From Candidatus Poribacteria bacterium (GTDB lineage Bacteria; Poribacteria; WGA-4E; JAJDTR01), in NCBI GenBank assembly GCA_022827055.1, contig JAJDTR010000033.1, positions 1 through 64,000 of the forward strand: a DNA stretch of 64,000 nt, read 5' to 3'. Each line of letters opens with the position of its first letter. The stretch's first letter is position 1. The notes under the pieces are model-generated. The model made no database searches. It was given only the letters and a program-made list of their open reading frames with translations, and had not been told where the DNA came from. A program made the position numbers and the translations under genes. Below are positions 27,373-38,313 of the stretch, piece after piece.

Positions 27373-27705
27373 ATGAATTGGAATGTTACGGTACAAATTG
27401 CGGGCTTGGTGATTTTATATCTAGGTGGTATTGTAGTAATTGGACGTTACATGGCTACCACGTTGGGACATCGAATCGACGATCTGGGAAAACGAATTGG
27501 CGATTTGGGAAAACGGATCGGCGATTTGCAATCCCACATAGACACTCGAATTGATAACACCAACACGCGAATTGATGATTTGCGGACACAAATGAGTAGA
27601 GAACACGATGCTTTATCTAAAAAGGTAGATGCTATTGATTACAAACTTACCGATCATATCACCAACTACGAAATACACGGTGAAGTCAGGCAGGAAGCGC
27701 CTTAA
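27373..27705 (+). CDS. Small membrane protein with coiled-coil repeats
   Basis: 110 residues. An N-terminal membrane span (IAGLVILYLGGIVVIGRYMA) is followed by a run of near-identical heptads: HRIDDLGKRIGDLGKRIGDL, then DTRIDNTNTRIDDLRTQM. The rest is helical and ends HGEVRQEAP. AAGGAG lies before the ATG and a good promoter is present, which supports a real gene. No family recognised; proteins of this design (span plus coiled coil) recur at 32580. It could form trimeric or dimeric rods on the membrane. Confidence 0.75.
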   Translation: MNWNVTVQIAGLVILYLGGIVVIGRYMATTLGHRIDDLGKRIGDLGKRIGDLQSHIDTRIDNTNTRIDDLRTQMSREHDALSKKVDAIDYKLTDHITNYEIHGEVRQEAP

Positions 27706-27815
27706 TACAAGTTAACCGCATTCCTAAGAGTAAACAAAGATTCTTCAGTTGGCTGAGAAATGATGGGAAACAGATTCGAAGGAATAATCCTGATTTTTCA
27801 TCCTATTTTCTTCTT

Positions 27816-28811
27816 TTATTCTCCCGCCCCCGATTCGCTCTCCTCCGATTCAACTGTTTCATCTTCCGCGACGGGTGTGTCGTCTTTTAGGTCTTCCGAT
27901 TTTTTCAGGAGTTGGTTGATTTTGTATTGGAAGAGCATGAAGACAGGAGCTTTGTCCTCGCGTTTCACGTAATGCTTGCCGCTTTCCTCATTTCCGATAT
28001 GGAGGAGTCTGGTTGAACCGTCATTCAACTTTGCAAGCACCGAGGATTTAGGAGCGTCAAGCCCATACTCGGATAGGTCGTTCGCGTCCGCAAAATCGTC
28101 TGTGTCCAGATCGCTCAAGCTATCCAGCAGTGCATCGAGTTCTGGCTCCACGGCGGCAATTGCCTCCGGCTTGGTCATCTGCCATTTTCCTTCGGCATCC
28201 ATCTCAAGTTCTATCTCTTCCTCCTCCGACTTAATGGTTAGGTGAGTGACATCGCCTTTGTTGAAGCTAAAGATTGTGCGATCTTTCCAGGTGCGAGTTC
28301 CCTTGTCAAAGGTGGCTTTGAGATTTCCCTTGCCAACATAAACATTATTTGAATCGGCGGCGCGAACGTAGCTGCTCAGGTAGCCCGGAGTGGTTTTGCC
28401 AAGGAAGAGGTGGGCTAGCACGTTACCGCCGGCATCGAATAGTTTTGCCTCTGCGCCGGAGCTATCCACTTCAAACTGTCCCTGTTTTTCCGGATTGCTG
28501 GAAACCAAACCGGTTGTTTTGAGTTCGGTTACATTGTCCAGAACGTCTTTAACACCTTCCGCATCGGCGGGATAATTCTCCATCGACGCCACAAGCCACT
28601 GATTGTTTTCCTTGGCGAGAGTTGTGGTTTCGCCGGACGCGGTAATCTCTATCTTCGTAACGCTCTCTCTATTGAAGTCGGGGAACAGCAGAGAAGCCGC
28701 TTCCAACTTTTTTGCATATTCACTTTTCGCGAACGGGTTTTCGACGAGCCCGACAATCACAACCAAACCGACAAGTATACCGAGTAAGATTAGAAGTTGC
28801 TTTGTTTTCAT
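27816..28811 (-). CDS. DUF4340 membrane-anchored protein of a Gld-type ABC system
   Basis: 331 residues. An N-terminal span (LLILLGILVGLVVIVGLV) anchors a long extracytoplasmic domain of repeated beta units with FNRESVTKIEITASGETTTL, WLVASMENYPADAEGV and a second unit (VTHLTIKSEEEEIELEMDAE with GKWQMTKPEA), the pattern of DUF4340. The C-terminus is acidic and low complexity (DDTPVAEDETVESEESESG). It is the last gene of a four-gene minus-strand operon, 8 nt after the GldG-like gene. Function is unknown beyond its constant association with GldG-type transporters. Confidence 0.85.
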   Translation of the reverse strand: MKTKQLLILLGILVGLVVIVGLVENPFAKSEYAKKLEAASLLFPDFNRESVTKIEITASGETTTLAKENNQWLVASMENYPADAEGVKDVLDNVTELKTTGLVSSNPEKQGQFEVDSSGAEAKLFDAGGNVLAHLFLGKTTPGYLSSYVRAADSNNVYVGKGNLKATFDKGTRTWKDRTIFSFNKGDVTHLTIKSEEEEIELEMDAEGKWQMTKPEAIAAVEPELDALLDSLSDLDTDDFADANDLSEYGLDAPKSSVLAKLNDGSTRLLHIGNEESGKHYVKREDKAPVFMLFQYKINQLLKKSEDLKDDTPVAEDETVESEESESGAGE

Positions 28812-28819
28812 TTTCGGAT

Positions 28820-30484
28820 TTACGCGGTTACGTAAGCTTCAACCAACCGCTTTGCCCTCCTTCGCAAGTAGTATCGAAGTAGCCCGAATGCTACCACAAT
28901 CAACGGAATACCGAACACACAGATAAACCGAATGAACGTCTTTTCGCTTTCTGAAACCTCCCTTAACGGACGGTCCGTGACGGCGTGCGATCTGATGCTG
29001 ATTAGGTCCTCTCCAAACGTGAGCCAATCCACGGCATTTAAGAAAAATTCCTGTCCGTCCGGACGACCCTGTTCCAGAAATCTGGAGTTTCCCAAGACGA
29101 CAATCTGAGTAGATTCGCTCTTTGTTTTCGTTACTCTGTCTTCCGCGACAGATTCTGGCGTCTCGGCAGCATCGGACTCATCAATCTCGGCGGGAGGAAT
29201 CTCTTTTCCGGCGTAGAAACTCTTGAATACGCCCGACAGTGCCACTGCAACGGTGTATGCGCCGGATGTGGAACCGGACGGATTAAACGTGTTGGCCGGG
29301 GCACTGGGATCCAAGTTGTATGGACTTTGGGTTGTCCAAGCCCCTTTACTGGTTTTGGCTAACGCGGTCGCTTGAATAGCATTACCGTCTTGCGGCAACA
29401 GTTCAAGCGAACTTGCCCACGGAAGCACCAGTTTTTCCAGTTCGCTCGTAATAATGTGTTCACCTGATAATCCCTCGGAACTTTCCCCCGACATATATCG
29501 GTACTGATTGCGCACCCCTATGAAGTACGGATATGGTTGAATCGTGATGCCTCGCCCCATGCGGAACTGGGTCATCTCTCCCGGCGGATCAACCACAAGG
29601 TTATTCCCGAGTTTCACGCCGTAGTGTTCAAGGAGGTCGTTCAATCCGGTTGACAACGGCGTTGCTTGCAGCCCAATTTCCTGTGTGCGAATGGAATCAA
29701 TCAGAAACACCGCTCGCCCACCCCGCATGATGTGTTGATCGATTTCATACTTTTCGCGTTCCGTCAACACACTCTTGGGGCCTGCGATGACCAATGTCGA
29801 AATGTCTTGATTAATCGCCTCCCCGCCTTCGATCGTGACCTTTCGAATGTTGTATTGTCCATCTTGATTATTGTCCAGTTGCTGGCGCAACAGGGCATGG
29901 GTTTGACTGTCAATATCCAATTCTTCATGGCCAGCCAAAAACCCAAGGGTTTTTATTTCCTTGGCGGTCACTTTGAGAATGGCGGCGGTCAAATCGTATT
30001 CGAGCGAAGCCGTGTCCGTTACCCTGGAAAGCACTTCCTCTTTGCCGCCGTAAGCTATCGCAACGCTTACATAGACGTTTGCGATTTCGGCTTTGTCCTT
30101 CTCAAAAACATTGAGCTGCAGTTCCGTGATTCCCCGAAACCTCAGTTCCTGTTTCTCACCATCGTCAAAACCCGTGGGATCTATGAAGTTAATTTGCAAC
30201 TGATTCGAGAAGGCGCGGTATTCGTCGAGCACATCGCGAACTCCGCGGCGCCATTCTGCCACTTGTGCCGGTTTACTGGAATAATAGGCGTTTATGGTTA
30301 CAACATCGTCCAGACGTTTCAGGACGTTTTTCGTCGATCTCGAAATGGTGTATCGTTTGTCCTCCGTAAGGTCCGCCCGAACGAATCGACGGTATGAAAG
30401 GAAGTTGATAACCGCGAGAATCAGAAGAACGACGAGCGCAAAAGCCAGGGCATTACTGCCGTGTATCCATATTTTCTTTGCCAT
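28820..30484 (-). CDS. GldG-like ABC transporter auxiliary protein
   Basis: 554 residues. N-terminal span (ALAFALVVLLILAVINFLSY) and the signature VRADLTEDKRYTISRSTKNV, then the large extracytoplasmic domain with NAYYSS, INFIDPTGFDD, LGFLAGHEELDID and RGGRAVFLIDSI, ending in a C-terminal span (FICVFGIPLIVVAFGLLRYY). This is the architecture of GldG-type proteins (ABC-type uncharacterised transport, intraflagellar-transport-like domain). It is 3 nt from the permease gene. In Bacteroidetes GldAFG supports gliding; outside that phylum the substrate is unknown, so gliding is not claimed. Confidence 0.88.
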   Translation of the reverse strand: MAKKIWIHGSNALAFALVVLLILAVINFLSYRRFVRADLTEDKRYTISRSTKNVLKRLDDVVTINAYYSSKPAQVAEWRRGVRDVLDEYRAFSNQLQINFIDPTGFDDGEKQELRFRGITELQLNVFEKDKAEIANVYVSVAIAYGGKEEVLSRVTDTASLEYDLTAAILKVTAKEIKTLGFLAGHEELDIDSQTHALLRQQLDNNQDGQYNIRKVTIEGGEAINQDISTLVIAGPKSVLTEREKYEIDQHIMRGGRAVFLIDSIRTQEIGLQATPLSTGLNDLLEHYGVKLGNNLVVDPPGEMTQFRMGRGITIQPYPYFIGVRNQYRYMSGESSEGLSGEHIITSELEKLVLPWASSLELLPQDGNAIQATALAKTSKGAWTTQSPYNLDPSAPANTFNPSGSTSGAYTVAVALSGVFKSFYAGKEIPPAEIDESDAAETPESVAEDRVTKTKSESTQIVVLGNSRFLEQGRPDGQEFFLNAVDWLTFGEDLISIRSHAVTDRPLREVSESEKTFIRFICVFGIPLIVVAFGLLRYYLRRRAKRLVEAYVTA

Positions 30485-30487
30485 AAT

Positions 30488-31207
30488 CTACCCCACTTTC
30501 TGCATTTGAACTCTTAGAGTGCTTAGATAGAGGAAGAAACCGATTAATGAAAAATAGTAAATGAGATCCCGAGAATCAATCACTCCCCGAAGGATGCTGC
30601 TGAAATGGGTGCCCAATCCGAGATACCTAAAGAAGGAAGCTAACCACGGACTGGGTATTCTGAACAGTACAAATTCTTGACCAATGATGAGGAGAACAAA
30701 ACATAGCCCAATTCCCACAATAAAGCCGATAATCTGATTCTCGGTCAATGTGGATGCAAACAGTCCAATTGAGAGATAAGCCGCACCCATGAGCAGCAAA
30801 CCGATGTATCCACCGACGATGGGGCCTCCGTCGGGGTCTCCGAGGGAGGCTACCGCGATCGGGAGCGAGAACGACAAAAGGATGGTCACACCAAGCAATG
30901 CGAAACTCGCCAGGAATTTCCCGAGGACTACCTCAAAATCCTTAATCGGCAAGGTCATCAGGATTTCAACCGTGCCGAGTTTGCGCTCTTCCGCCCACAG
31001 TTTCATCGTGACAGCGGGGACAAAAAAGAGATACATCCAAGGCATGACGCTGAAGAAACCGCGCATGTCCGCTTGCCTACTGAGAAAAAAGCCTTGAAGG
31101 AACAACCATGAGGAAAGGGCGAGGAAGAATGTAATGAAGATGTATGCGATTGGCGAGTTAAAGTAACTTCTGAATTCTTTCTTAAAAATTGCCGCGATAT
31201 TGTTCAT
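30488..31207 (-). CDS. ABC transporter permease, GldF-like
   Basis: 239 residues with about six membrane spans of the ABC-2 type. It starts NNIAAIFKKEFRSYFNSPIA, the typical opening of GldF-type permeases (KKEFxxYFxSPxAY). The loop FFVPAVTMKLWAEERKLGTV with EILMTLPI is the conserved cytosolic coupling region. The ATPase gene ends 6 nt upstream of it and the GldG-like gene begins 3 nt after it, so all are one operon. Confidence 0.9.
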   Translation of the reverse strand: MNNIAAIFKKEFRSYFNSPIAYIFITFFLALSSWLFLQGFFLSRQADMRGFFSVMPWMYLFFVPAVTMKLWAEERKLGTVEILMTLPIKDFEVVLGKFLASFALLGVTILLSFSLPIAVASLGDPDGGPIVGGYIGLLLMGAAYLSIGLFASTLTENQIIGFIVGIGLCFVLLIIGQEFVLFRIPSPWLASFFRYLGLGTHFSSILRGVIDSRDLIYYFSLIGFFLYLSTLRVQMQKVG

Positions 31208-31213
31208 AATCGG

Positions 31214-32167
31214 TTAAGCTGCCACCTCCTTGTTAACGGATTCACCCGTTAGTTCTCTGAACACATCCTCCAAGCTGACCGATTCTTGGCGCAATTCCGT
31301 TAAGCTCCAGCCGTTTTGGACGACAAGTTGGAACAACTCTTCGGCAGCATTTGTTCCTTTCTCGGAGGCGATTCGATAGCTGAGCAGTCCGTCAACCGTG
31401 TTCACGCAATCGAACTCATTAACGAAATTCAAGCCCTGAAGTTTGGATTCAATCTTTTCCGCAGGTCCCCTAATGGTGATATCTACCACCTCTCCTCCTT
31501 TTGCTCGTTCCGCCAGACTCTCGGGGCTGCCGTTGGCGACAATCTTCCCATTATTGATAATGAGAATACGGCTACACGTCGCCGAAACTTCGGGCAGAAT
31601 ATGCGTGCTAAAGATAATCATCTTTTCTTTGCCGATTTCCTTGATGAGATTGCGAATTTCGATAATTTGGTTGGGATCCAAGCCGGAGGTGGGTTCGTCC
31701 ATGATAAGGATTGGCGGATTGTGAATGAGGCTTTGCGCCAAGCCCAAGCGTTGACGAAATCCCTTTGATAATTCCCCCACGTCTTTCTGGATGACGCTCT
31801 CAAGACCGCAAATGTCAATGACCTCTTTCGTTCGTTGCTGCCGCTGGCTCTTGGGAATGTCACGCACCTGCGCGATGAACTTGAGATAATCTATCACGCC
31901 CATGTCCAAATACAGCGGGGCGCTTTCAGGCAAGTAACCGATTCGTTTTCGGACTTCAACCGATTGGTCGAACACATCATATCCGTCAACCGTGGCGTTC
32001 CCTTCATCGGCAGAAAGATAACAGGTCAGCACGCGCATGGTTGTTGTCTTGCCCGCACCGTTTGGTCCAAGAAATCCCAATACTTCTCCCGCTTTGGCAT
32101 TAAAAGATACATTGTCTACAGCGACAGTTGGTCCATAGCGTTTGGTAAGGTTCTTGACTTCAATCAT
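31214..32167 (-). CDS. ABC transporter ATP-binding protein, GldA-like
   Basis: 317 residues. Walker A GFLGPNGAGKTTTMRVLT, Q-loop GYLPESAPLY, signature LSKGFRQRLGLAQSL (a K variant of LSGGQ), Walker B ILIMDEPTSGLDPNQ and switch His in FSTHILPE. The C-terminal about 80 residues (DITIRGPAEKIESKLQGLNF) form the extra domain of GldA/CcmA-type drug/lipid exporters. First gene of the four-gene operon. Confidence 0.92.
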   Translation of the reverse strand: MIEVKNLTKRYGPTVAVDNVSFNAKAGEVLGFLGPNGAGKTTTMRVLTCYLSADEGNATVDGYDVFDQSVEVRKRIGYLPESAPLYLDMGVIDYLKFIAQVRDIPKSQRQQRTKEVIDICGLESVIQKDVGELSKGFRQRLGLAQSLIHNPPILIMDEPTSGLDPNQIIEIRNLIKEIGKEKMIIFSTHILPEVSATCSRILIINNGKIVANGSPESLAERAKGGEVVDITIRGPAEKIESKLQGLNFVNEFDCVNTVDGLLSYRIASEKGTNAAEELFQLVVQNGWSLTELRQESVSLEDVFRELTGESVNKEVAA

Positions 32168-32579
32168 GTCGATTGACTCCTACACGATTTTGAACTAAGT
32201 AAGTTTTGATGTAACGTTATGTCGTTTGTGTTGAGTAGTGATTCGTTGGGGCCGCGACGCAAACTGATAGCCTAACATCTCAAAATGGTATCATCTGAGC
32301 GAAAATACCGTCAAGTCAAAATAACGATTTTGCTTGACTTTTCGCTTACGTTTACTGTAGAATCGATTTTGCCAAAAGTTAATGTTGTCGGGAGGCGATG
32401 AGTATGATTGAGTTAAAGTCGCGCTTCCCGCCAGTCGGCGGATTATCGCGTAACTGCACATCGGGCGCTGAATAGGATGCAAACGGACGGCAAAACGCTT
32501 CTCGGATTATGAACTGCCAAGAGAATGCTCTAATGAGAACATTGCAATAGAAGATGAGCCATAGTGGGAGACTTGAGCA
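32168..32579. promoter_or_regulatory. Divergent intergenic region with an inverted repeat
   Basis: GTCAAGTCAAAA at 32310-32321 faces TTTTGCTTGAC at 32328-32338 (one-base bulge), a possible operator. It overlaps a plausible plus-strand promoter, TTGACT 32334-32339, 18-bp spacer, TAGAAT 32358-32363. The region lies between the Gld-type operon (minus) and the 32580 gene (plus) and could regulate either. No gene is seen in it. Confidence 0.4.
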
Positions 32580-32996
32580 GTGGAAGGTTTGCTAGGGGAG
32601 TTGAAAGAGTGGTCCCCGCTCGTTACTGTATTAGGCGTCGGAATCACGATATTTTTGTTGGGATGGCGTTTTCCGAGTAAGGCGGATGTCAATAGAGGCG
32701 ATGATAATCTCCAAAAGCAGATAAATCAAGGGATTGAATTAACCCTCGCGGTAAATAAGGAAATCCGAGAGGATATGCGCCAGATGCGATTGGAAACCGC
32801 AGAACTCATGCATAAACTCTATGAGGATATACGCCAGATGCGATTGGAAATTGCAAAGCTCGCAGACAAAATTGAAGCCAACACCCACACTATTCACGAG
32901 AGAATTGATGAAAGGACGCGCGAACTCCGATCAGAGATTAGGGAGCTAAATAAAGACTACAAAGCGCACCTTTTACAACATGCGGAAAAGAACTAG
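32580..32996 (+). CDS. Small membrane protein with coiled-coil repeats
   Basis: 138 residues from a GTG with GGGAG about 9 nt upstream. One N-terminal span (LVTVLGVGITIFLLGWRF), then a helical region with a duplicated segment EDMRQMRLETAELMHKLYED / EDIRQMRLEIAKLADKIEAN and a final helix (ERTRELRSEIRELNKDYKAH). Same layout as the 27373 protein, though no clear sequence identity. No family name. The duplication at both DNA and protein level suggests recent expansion. Confidence 0.7.
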   Translation: MEGLLGELKEWSPLVTVLGVGITIFLLGWRFPSKADVNRGDDNLQKQINQGIELTLAVNKEIREDMRQMRLETAELMHKLYEDIRQMRLEIAKLADKIEANTHTIHERIDERTRELRSEIRELNKDYKAHLLQHAEKN

Positions 32997-33210
32997 CGTG
33001 TACATTGCGACAGTCCATTGCGTTTTGTGAGTTATCCCGGTAGAAAAATTAGAAAAGGAATGCGCTTTTTTCAGTTTTTTGTGATGGTCGATTAGATGCG
33101 TGACGCCAACCTTATCCAGAATGGATATAGACCTTAGGATTCCATGATAACTTGGGAGCGAAACTGTAGTTTGGATCTAATAAGCAACATTTAACTAACA
33201 ATTTAATGTA
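32997..33210. other. Intergenic, thiC leader upstream part
   Basis: No gene seen between the small membrane protein and the TPP riboswitch. The thiC promoter should be here but is not clear. Confidence 0.4.
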
Positions 33211-33296
33211 CAACCGTTGGGGGTGCTTTTGAGCCAATTCAAGAGCTGAGAACACACCCTTTGAACCTGACCTGGATTATACCAGCGTAGGAAGAC
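33211..33296 (+). promoter_or_regulatory. TPP riboswitch (THI element) of thiC
   Basis: Conserved elements in order: GGGGGTGC at 33219-33226, CTGAGA at 33246-33251, ACACCC at 33253-33258, ACCTGA at 33265-33270, and ACCAGCGTAGGAA at 33281-33293. These form the P2/P3 and P4/P5 arms that bind thiamin pyrophosphate. An intrinsic terminator follows 60 nt later, so control is probably by transcription attenuation of thiC. Confidence 0.95.
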
Positions 33297-33354
33297 ACAG
33301 GTTGACGAAGTGAAAGCCGTATCGCAGGTTGATTATTTGGTTTTCGTTTCAGAG

Positions 33355-33388
33355 AGCCGCATTCCTTGGCTGGGAGGCGGCTTTTTTT
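33355..33388 (+). terminator. Riboswitch-controlled terminator before thiC
   Basis: AGCCGC at 33355-33360 pairs with GCGGCT at 33377-33382 (with partial pairing of ATTCC/GGGAG further in), followed by a run of T. It lies between the TPP element and the thiC start codon. Confidence 0.8.
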
Positions 33389-33489
33389 GTGATTTTAAAG
33401 TTAGATTGCGCGGACGTTTTAGATTGGACTTGAGTTCCTTTTTGCACCAAATGGATCGCGATAGCTTTTGCATGCCTAGCCTTAGTTAG

Positions 33490-35445
<1,956 letters not shown>

Positions 35446-35687
35446 ACATCAGGGACTGGAAGGATGGAAGAAGGGAAGATTGGAAGGGAGTATATCCGTC
35501 CTTTCTTTTGGTCGGTAAAGTTTTTTTCCGGCTAGTAGGAAGATTGGGCTCGAAGGAATCTCTATGGGATTTCTAACGCGCTGGATTTGCTATCGGATCT
35601 CTATCGCAGGAACTCCTATCGGTCAGTTGCTCCTTCGCTATTAGCTCAGTTGATCGCACCCTACGGAGACTTGGTTGATTGGTGCTT
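35446..35687. repeat. Repeats between thiC and thiO
   Basis: A GGAAG purine tract (GGACTGGAAGGATGGAAGAA) begins right after the thiC stop (about 35452-35490), followed by an extended CTATCGC/GCTTGATC copy at 35554-35656. No terminator is apparent, so thiO may be read from thiC. Confidence 0.5.
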
Positions 35688-36848
35688 ATGAGGGGTTCAA
35701 AGGAGAGTGTCGCCATCATTGGCGGCGGGATAATCGGGCTTGGAATCGGCTGGCAGCTTGCAAAATCGGGATGCAGCGTCACTATCTTTGAAAGAGACCG
35801 CGCCGGACGCGCGGCGTCGTGGGCGGCGGCGGGAATGCTTGCGCCCATCTCAGAGGTCCACTTTGAGGAGCGGGAGTTACTTGAGCTTGGCAGCATCAGT
35901 CTTCGGCTTTACCCGGAGTGGGTGCGGGAACTGGAAGTCGACAGCCAGATGTGCGTGGGATACCGCCGAGAAGGAACACTCATCGTAGGCGTGGACCGGG
36001 ATGACGCCGGTTTGCTGCGGCACTTCTACGATTCCCAACGGTTGTTGGGACTCAAGGCGGAATGGTTGACCGGCGCGGAAGCACGGAATATTGAACCACT
36101 TCTCTCGCCTCAAATCAGTGGCGCCATATCTTGCGCCGACGATCATCAGGTTGACAACCGCTTGATGGTGAGCGCGTTGATTGCCGCTTTTCGGAAAGCG
36201 GGCGGAACGCTGTGCGAGAACACCCCAATCACAAAGATTGAGATGCAAAAGGGAAGAGCGCGGGGTGTCCGGATAAAGGATAGGCTGCACAAAGCCGGTG
36301 TGATTGTTCTCGCGGCTGGGTGTTGGTCTTCCGACATTGAAGGATTGCCGGATTCAATTGTACCTCCTGTTCGTCCTGTCAAGGGGCAGATGCTGGCGTT
36401 GCAGATGGAGTCGGAGATTGCGCCACAGAAGGTTATCCGCACGCCGCGCGCAAAGTATAATACAAACGCTTATCTTGTGCCCAAAGCCAACGGTAGGCTT
36501 ATCCTCGGCGCTACGAGCGAGGAGATGGGTTTCGATACACAACTTACCGCCGGCGGACTGTTTGAGTTGCTCCGCAGCGCTTGGGAAGCGCTGCCGGGGA
36601 TTTACGACCTACCGATTTTGGAGACATGGGCAGGTTTGCGGCCCGGCAGTCGCGACAATGCGCCAATCTTAGGCAGGACATGTGTTGAGAACCTGATAAT
36701 GGCTACCGGGCACTATCGAAATGGCATCCTTCTTACGCCGGTCACCGCGCGTGAAATCTCTTCTCTCATTTTGACGGGAGTTCCCACCGAGGTCATTGCG
36801 CCGTTTCCGTTGTCGCGGTTCCAGGCGTCCGACAACGGGTCGGCGTGA
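35688..36848 (+). CDS. thiO: Glycine oxidase ThiO
   Basis: FAD-dependent oxidase that makes dehydroglycine for the thiazole of thiamin. 386 residues from the ATG at 35688 (a TTG at 35679 is in frame). N-terminal FAD dinucleotide motif VAIIGGGIIGLGIGWQLAKS, then RAGRAASWAAAGMLAPISEV, VDNRLMVSALIAAFRKAGGT, AAGCWSSDI and the C-terminal ETWAGLRPGSRDNAPILGRT with ATGHYRNGILLTPVTA. Between thiC and thiS, 13 nt before thiS, which supports the assignment over D-amino-acid oxidase. Confidence 0.95.
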   Translation: MRGSKESVAIIGGGIIGLGIGWQLAKSGCSVTIFERDRAGRAASWAAAGMLAPISEVHFEERELLELGSISLRLYPEWVRELEVDSQMCVGYRREGTLIVGVDRDDAGLLRHFYDSQRLLGLKAEWLTGAEARNIEPLLSPQISGAISCADDHQVDNRLMVSALIAAFRKAGGTLCENTPITKIEMQKGRARGVRIKDRLHKAGVIVLAAGCWSSDIEGLPDSIVPPVRPVKGQMLALQMESEIAPQKVIRTPRAKYNTNAYLVPKANGRLILGATSEEMGFDTQLTAGGLFELLRSAWEALPGIYDLPILETWAGLRPGSRDNAPILGRTCVENLIMATGHYRNGILLTPVTAREISSLILTGVPTEVIAPFPLSRFQASDNGSA

Positions 36849-36860
36849 AGGACGTTACCT

Positions 36861-37067
36861 ATGGACATACGAATCAATGGCGAACCCAAAACTGTTCAGC
36901 AAGGCTTGACGGTGCAGCAATTGTTACTAGATATGCGCATTGATCCGTCGCAGCCCGGGATTGCCGTCGCGCTTGACCTTGAGGTGATTCCCAGAAAACG
37001 GTGGCGGGAGTTGGAAATTCCGCCCACCAGCGACATCGAAATTATCCACGCCGTTCAGGGAGGTTAG
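36861..37067 (+). CDS. thiS: Sulfur carrier protein ThiS
   Basis: 68 residues with the ubiquitin-like fold and C-terminal di-glycine (EIIHAVQGG) that is thiocarboxylated and gives sulfur to the thiazole. MDIRINGEPKTVQQGLTVQQ and LLLDMRIDP are typical. It lies 12 nt after thiO. thiG and thiF/thiH are not in the window; the next gene is a potassium channel. Confidence 0.95.
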   Translation: MDIRINGEPKTVQQGLTVQQLLLDMRIDPSQPGIAVALDLEVIPRKRWRELEIPPTSDIEIIHAVQGG

Positions 37068-37296
37068 CCCGCCATATCTGTGAATTTTAATCGAGCGCCG
37101 CATCAAGCGTTAAGAGTGATTTTAAGTTTGCCACACAATCACGCCACAATTTCCCTTCCAATCAGCGATAATCCCTTTTTATTTGTGCGTAGGATGAATG
37201 CCGCCGAGGATTGTTCTAAAGCCTCGAGTACGATATTTCTGCGCCTGAACACTCGCCGCCACAAGAATTCATGGGAAAATTTCTAAGGAGTCAACT

Positions 37297-38313
37297 TTGA
37301 ATCACAAACGAAACCTGATTATCGCATTTTCCGCTCTTGTTTGTGTCTTCCTCACCGGAGTTGTGGGTTATACAATCACTGAGCGGAATCACGCTCAGGA
37401 AGACTGGTCCATATTTGACTCCATTTTTATGACGGTCATCACCTTGACTACCGTAGGATACGACGATGGAGAAATGTCCAATGCCGGCAGGGCTTTCACG
37501 GTCTTTTTGCTAATTGGGGGGTTCGGTGTTTGTGCTTACAGCATAAGCTCTGCAACCGCCTTTATCATAGAGGGGCAATTGCATGAAATTTTTCGGAGAA
37601 GAAAGATGAGAAACTCGATTGATAGACTATCTAATCACTACATTATCTGCGGATTGGGAGACACAGGCGTCCATTCACTTGATGAGTTTCTTCAGATGGG
37701 GGTGGATTTTGTTGGCATTGAGCGTGAGGATTCTCGAATCGCACATCTACTGGAGACAAGGGATTTTCTTTATGTCGCCGGAGATGCCACGGACGATGAG
37801 GTGCTCAACCGCGCCGGAGTTGATCGAGCGCGCGGATTAATCTCCAGCCTCTCCAGAGACCAGGACAATCTGTTCACCGTTCTGTCGGCAAAGCAGTTAA
37901 ATCCGAATTTACGCGTCGTGTCCAAGGCGGTCGAGGATAATTCACCTCCCAAACTATTGAAGGCAGGGGCTGCGGATGTCGTGTTGGCTGATCAGATTGG
38001 CGGGGTGCGCTTGGCGTCTCGCGTCATGCGTCCAGATGTGGTAGATTTCTTGGATTTAATGATTAAGCACCAGGAAACCACGCGATTTACCCAATCTGTA
38101 ATCCGAAAGGACTCGCCGTTAATCGGAATTACGCTCGGCGAAGCAGATATTCAGGATCGGACGGGCTTGGTTACGGTTGCGATCCGAAACCGGAATGGCA
38201 GGTTTGAATATAACCCGGCTGCCGACTTAGGATTGGAACAGGGTGATGCGATCATAGTGATCGCAGACATTGAACGGTTGCAGAAACTTCACGAGCTTAC
38301 GGGGGACACGTAA
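37297..38313 (+). CDS. Potassium channel with RCK/TrkA domains
   Basis: 338 residues from a TTG with AAGGAG 6 nt upstream. Two membrane spans (LIIAFSALVCVFLTGVVGYT and VFLLIGGFGVCAYSISSATA) flank the pore helix and the selectivity filter TLTTVGYDD. The cytosolic part has a TrkA-N Rossmann domain (HYIICGLGDTGVHSLDEFLQ, VGIEREDSRIAHL, AGDATDDEVLNRAGVDRARG) and a TrkA-C domain at about 250-335. Calcium- or nucleotide-gated K+ channels of the MthK/Kch type have this layout. It follows thiS after 229 nt. Confidence 0.93.
   Translation: MNHKRNLIIAFSALVCVFLTGVVGYTITERNHAQEDWSIFDSIFMTVITLTTVGYDDGEMSNAGRAFTVFLLIGGFGVCAYSISSATAFIIEGQLHEIFRRRKMRNSIDRLSNHYIICGLGDTGVHSLDEFLQMGVDFVGIEREDSRIAHLLETRDFLYVAGDATDDEVLNRAGVDRARGLISSLSRDQDNLFTVLSAKQLNPNLRVVSKAVEDNSPPKLLKAGAADVVLADQIGGVRLASRVMRPDVVDFLDLMIKHQETTRFTQSVIRKDSPLIGITLGEADIQDRTGLVTVAIRNRNGRFEYNPAADLGLEQGDAIIVIADIERLQKLHELTGDT

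Noticed and set aside
28820-32167. Gliding motility operon
   Set aside because: Only the ABC part is present; no other gld or spr genes, so gliding is not claimed.
37080-37286. 68-residue frame after thiS
   Set aside because: No Shine-Dalgarno, no family and low-complexity composition.
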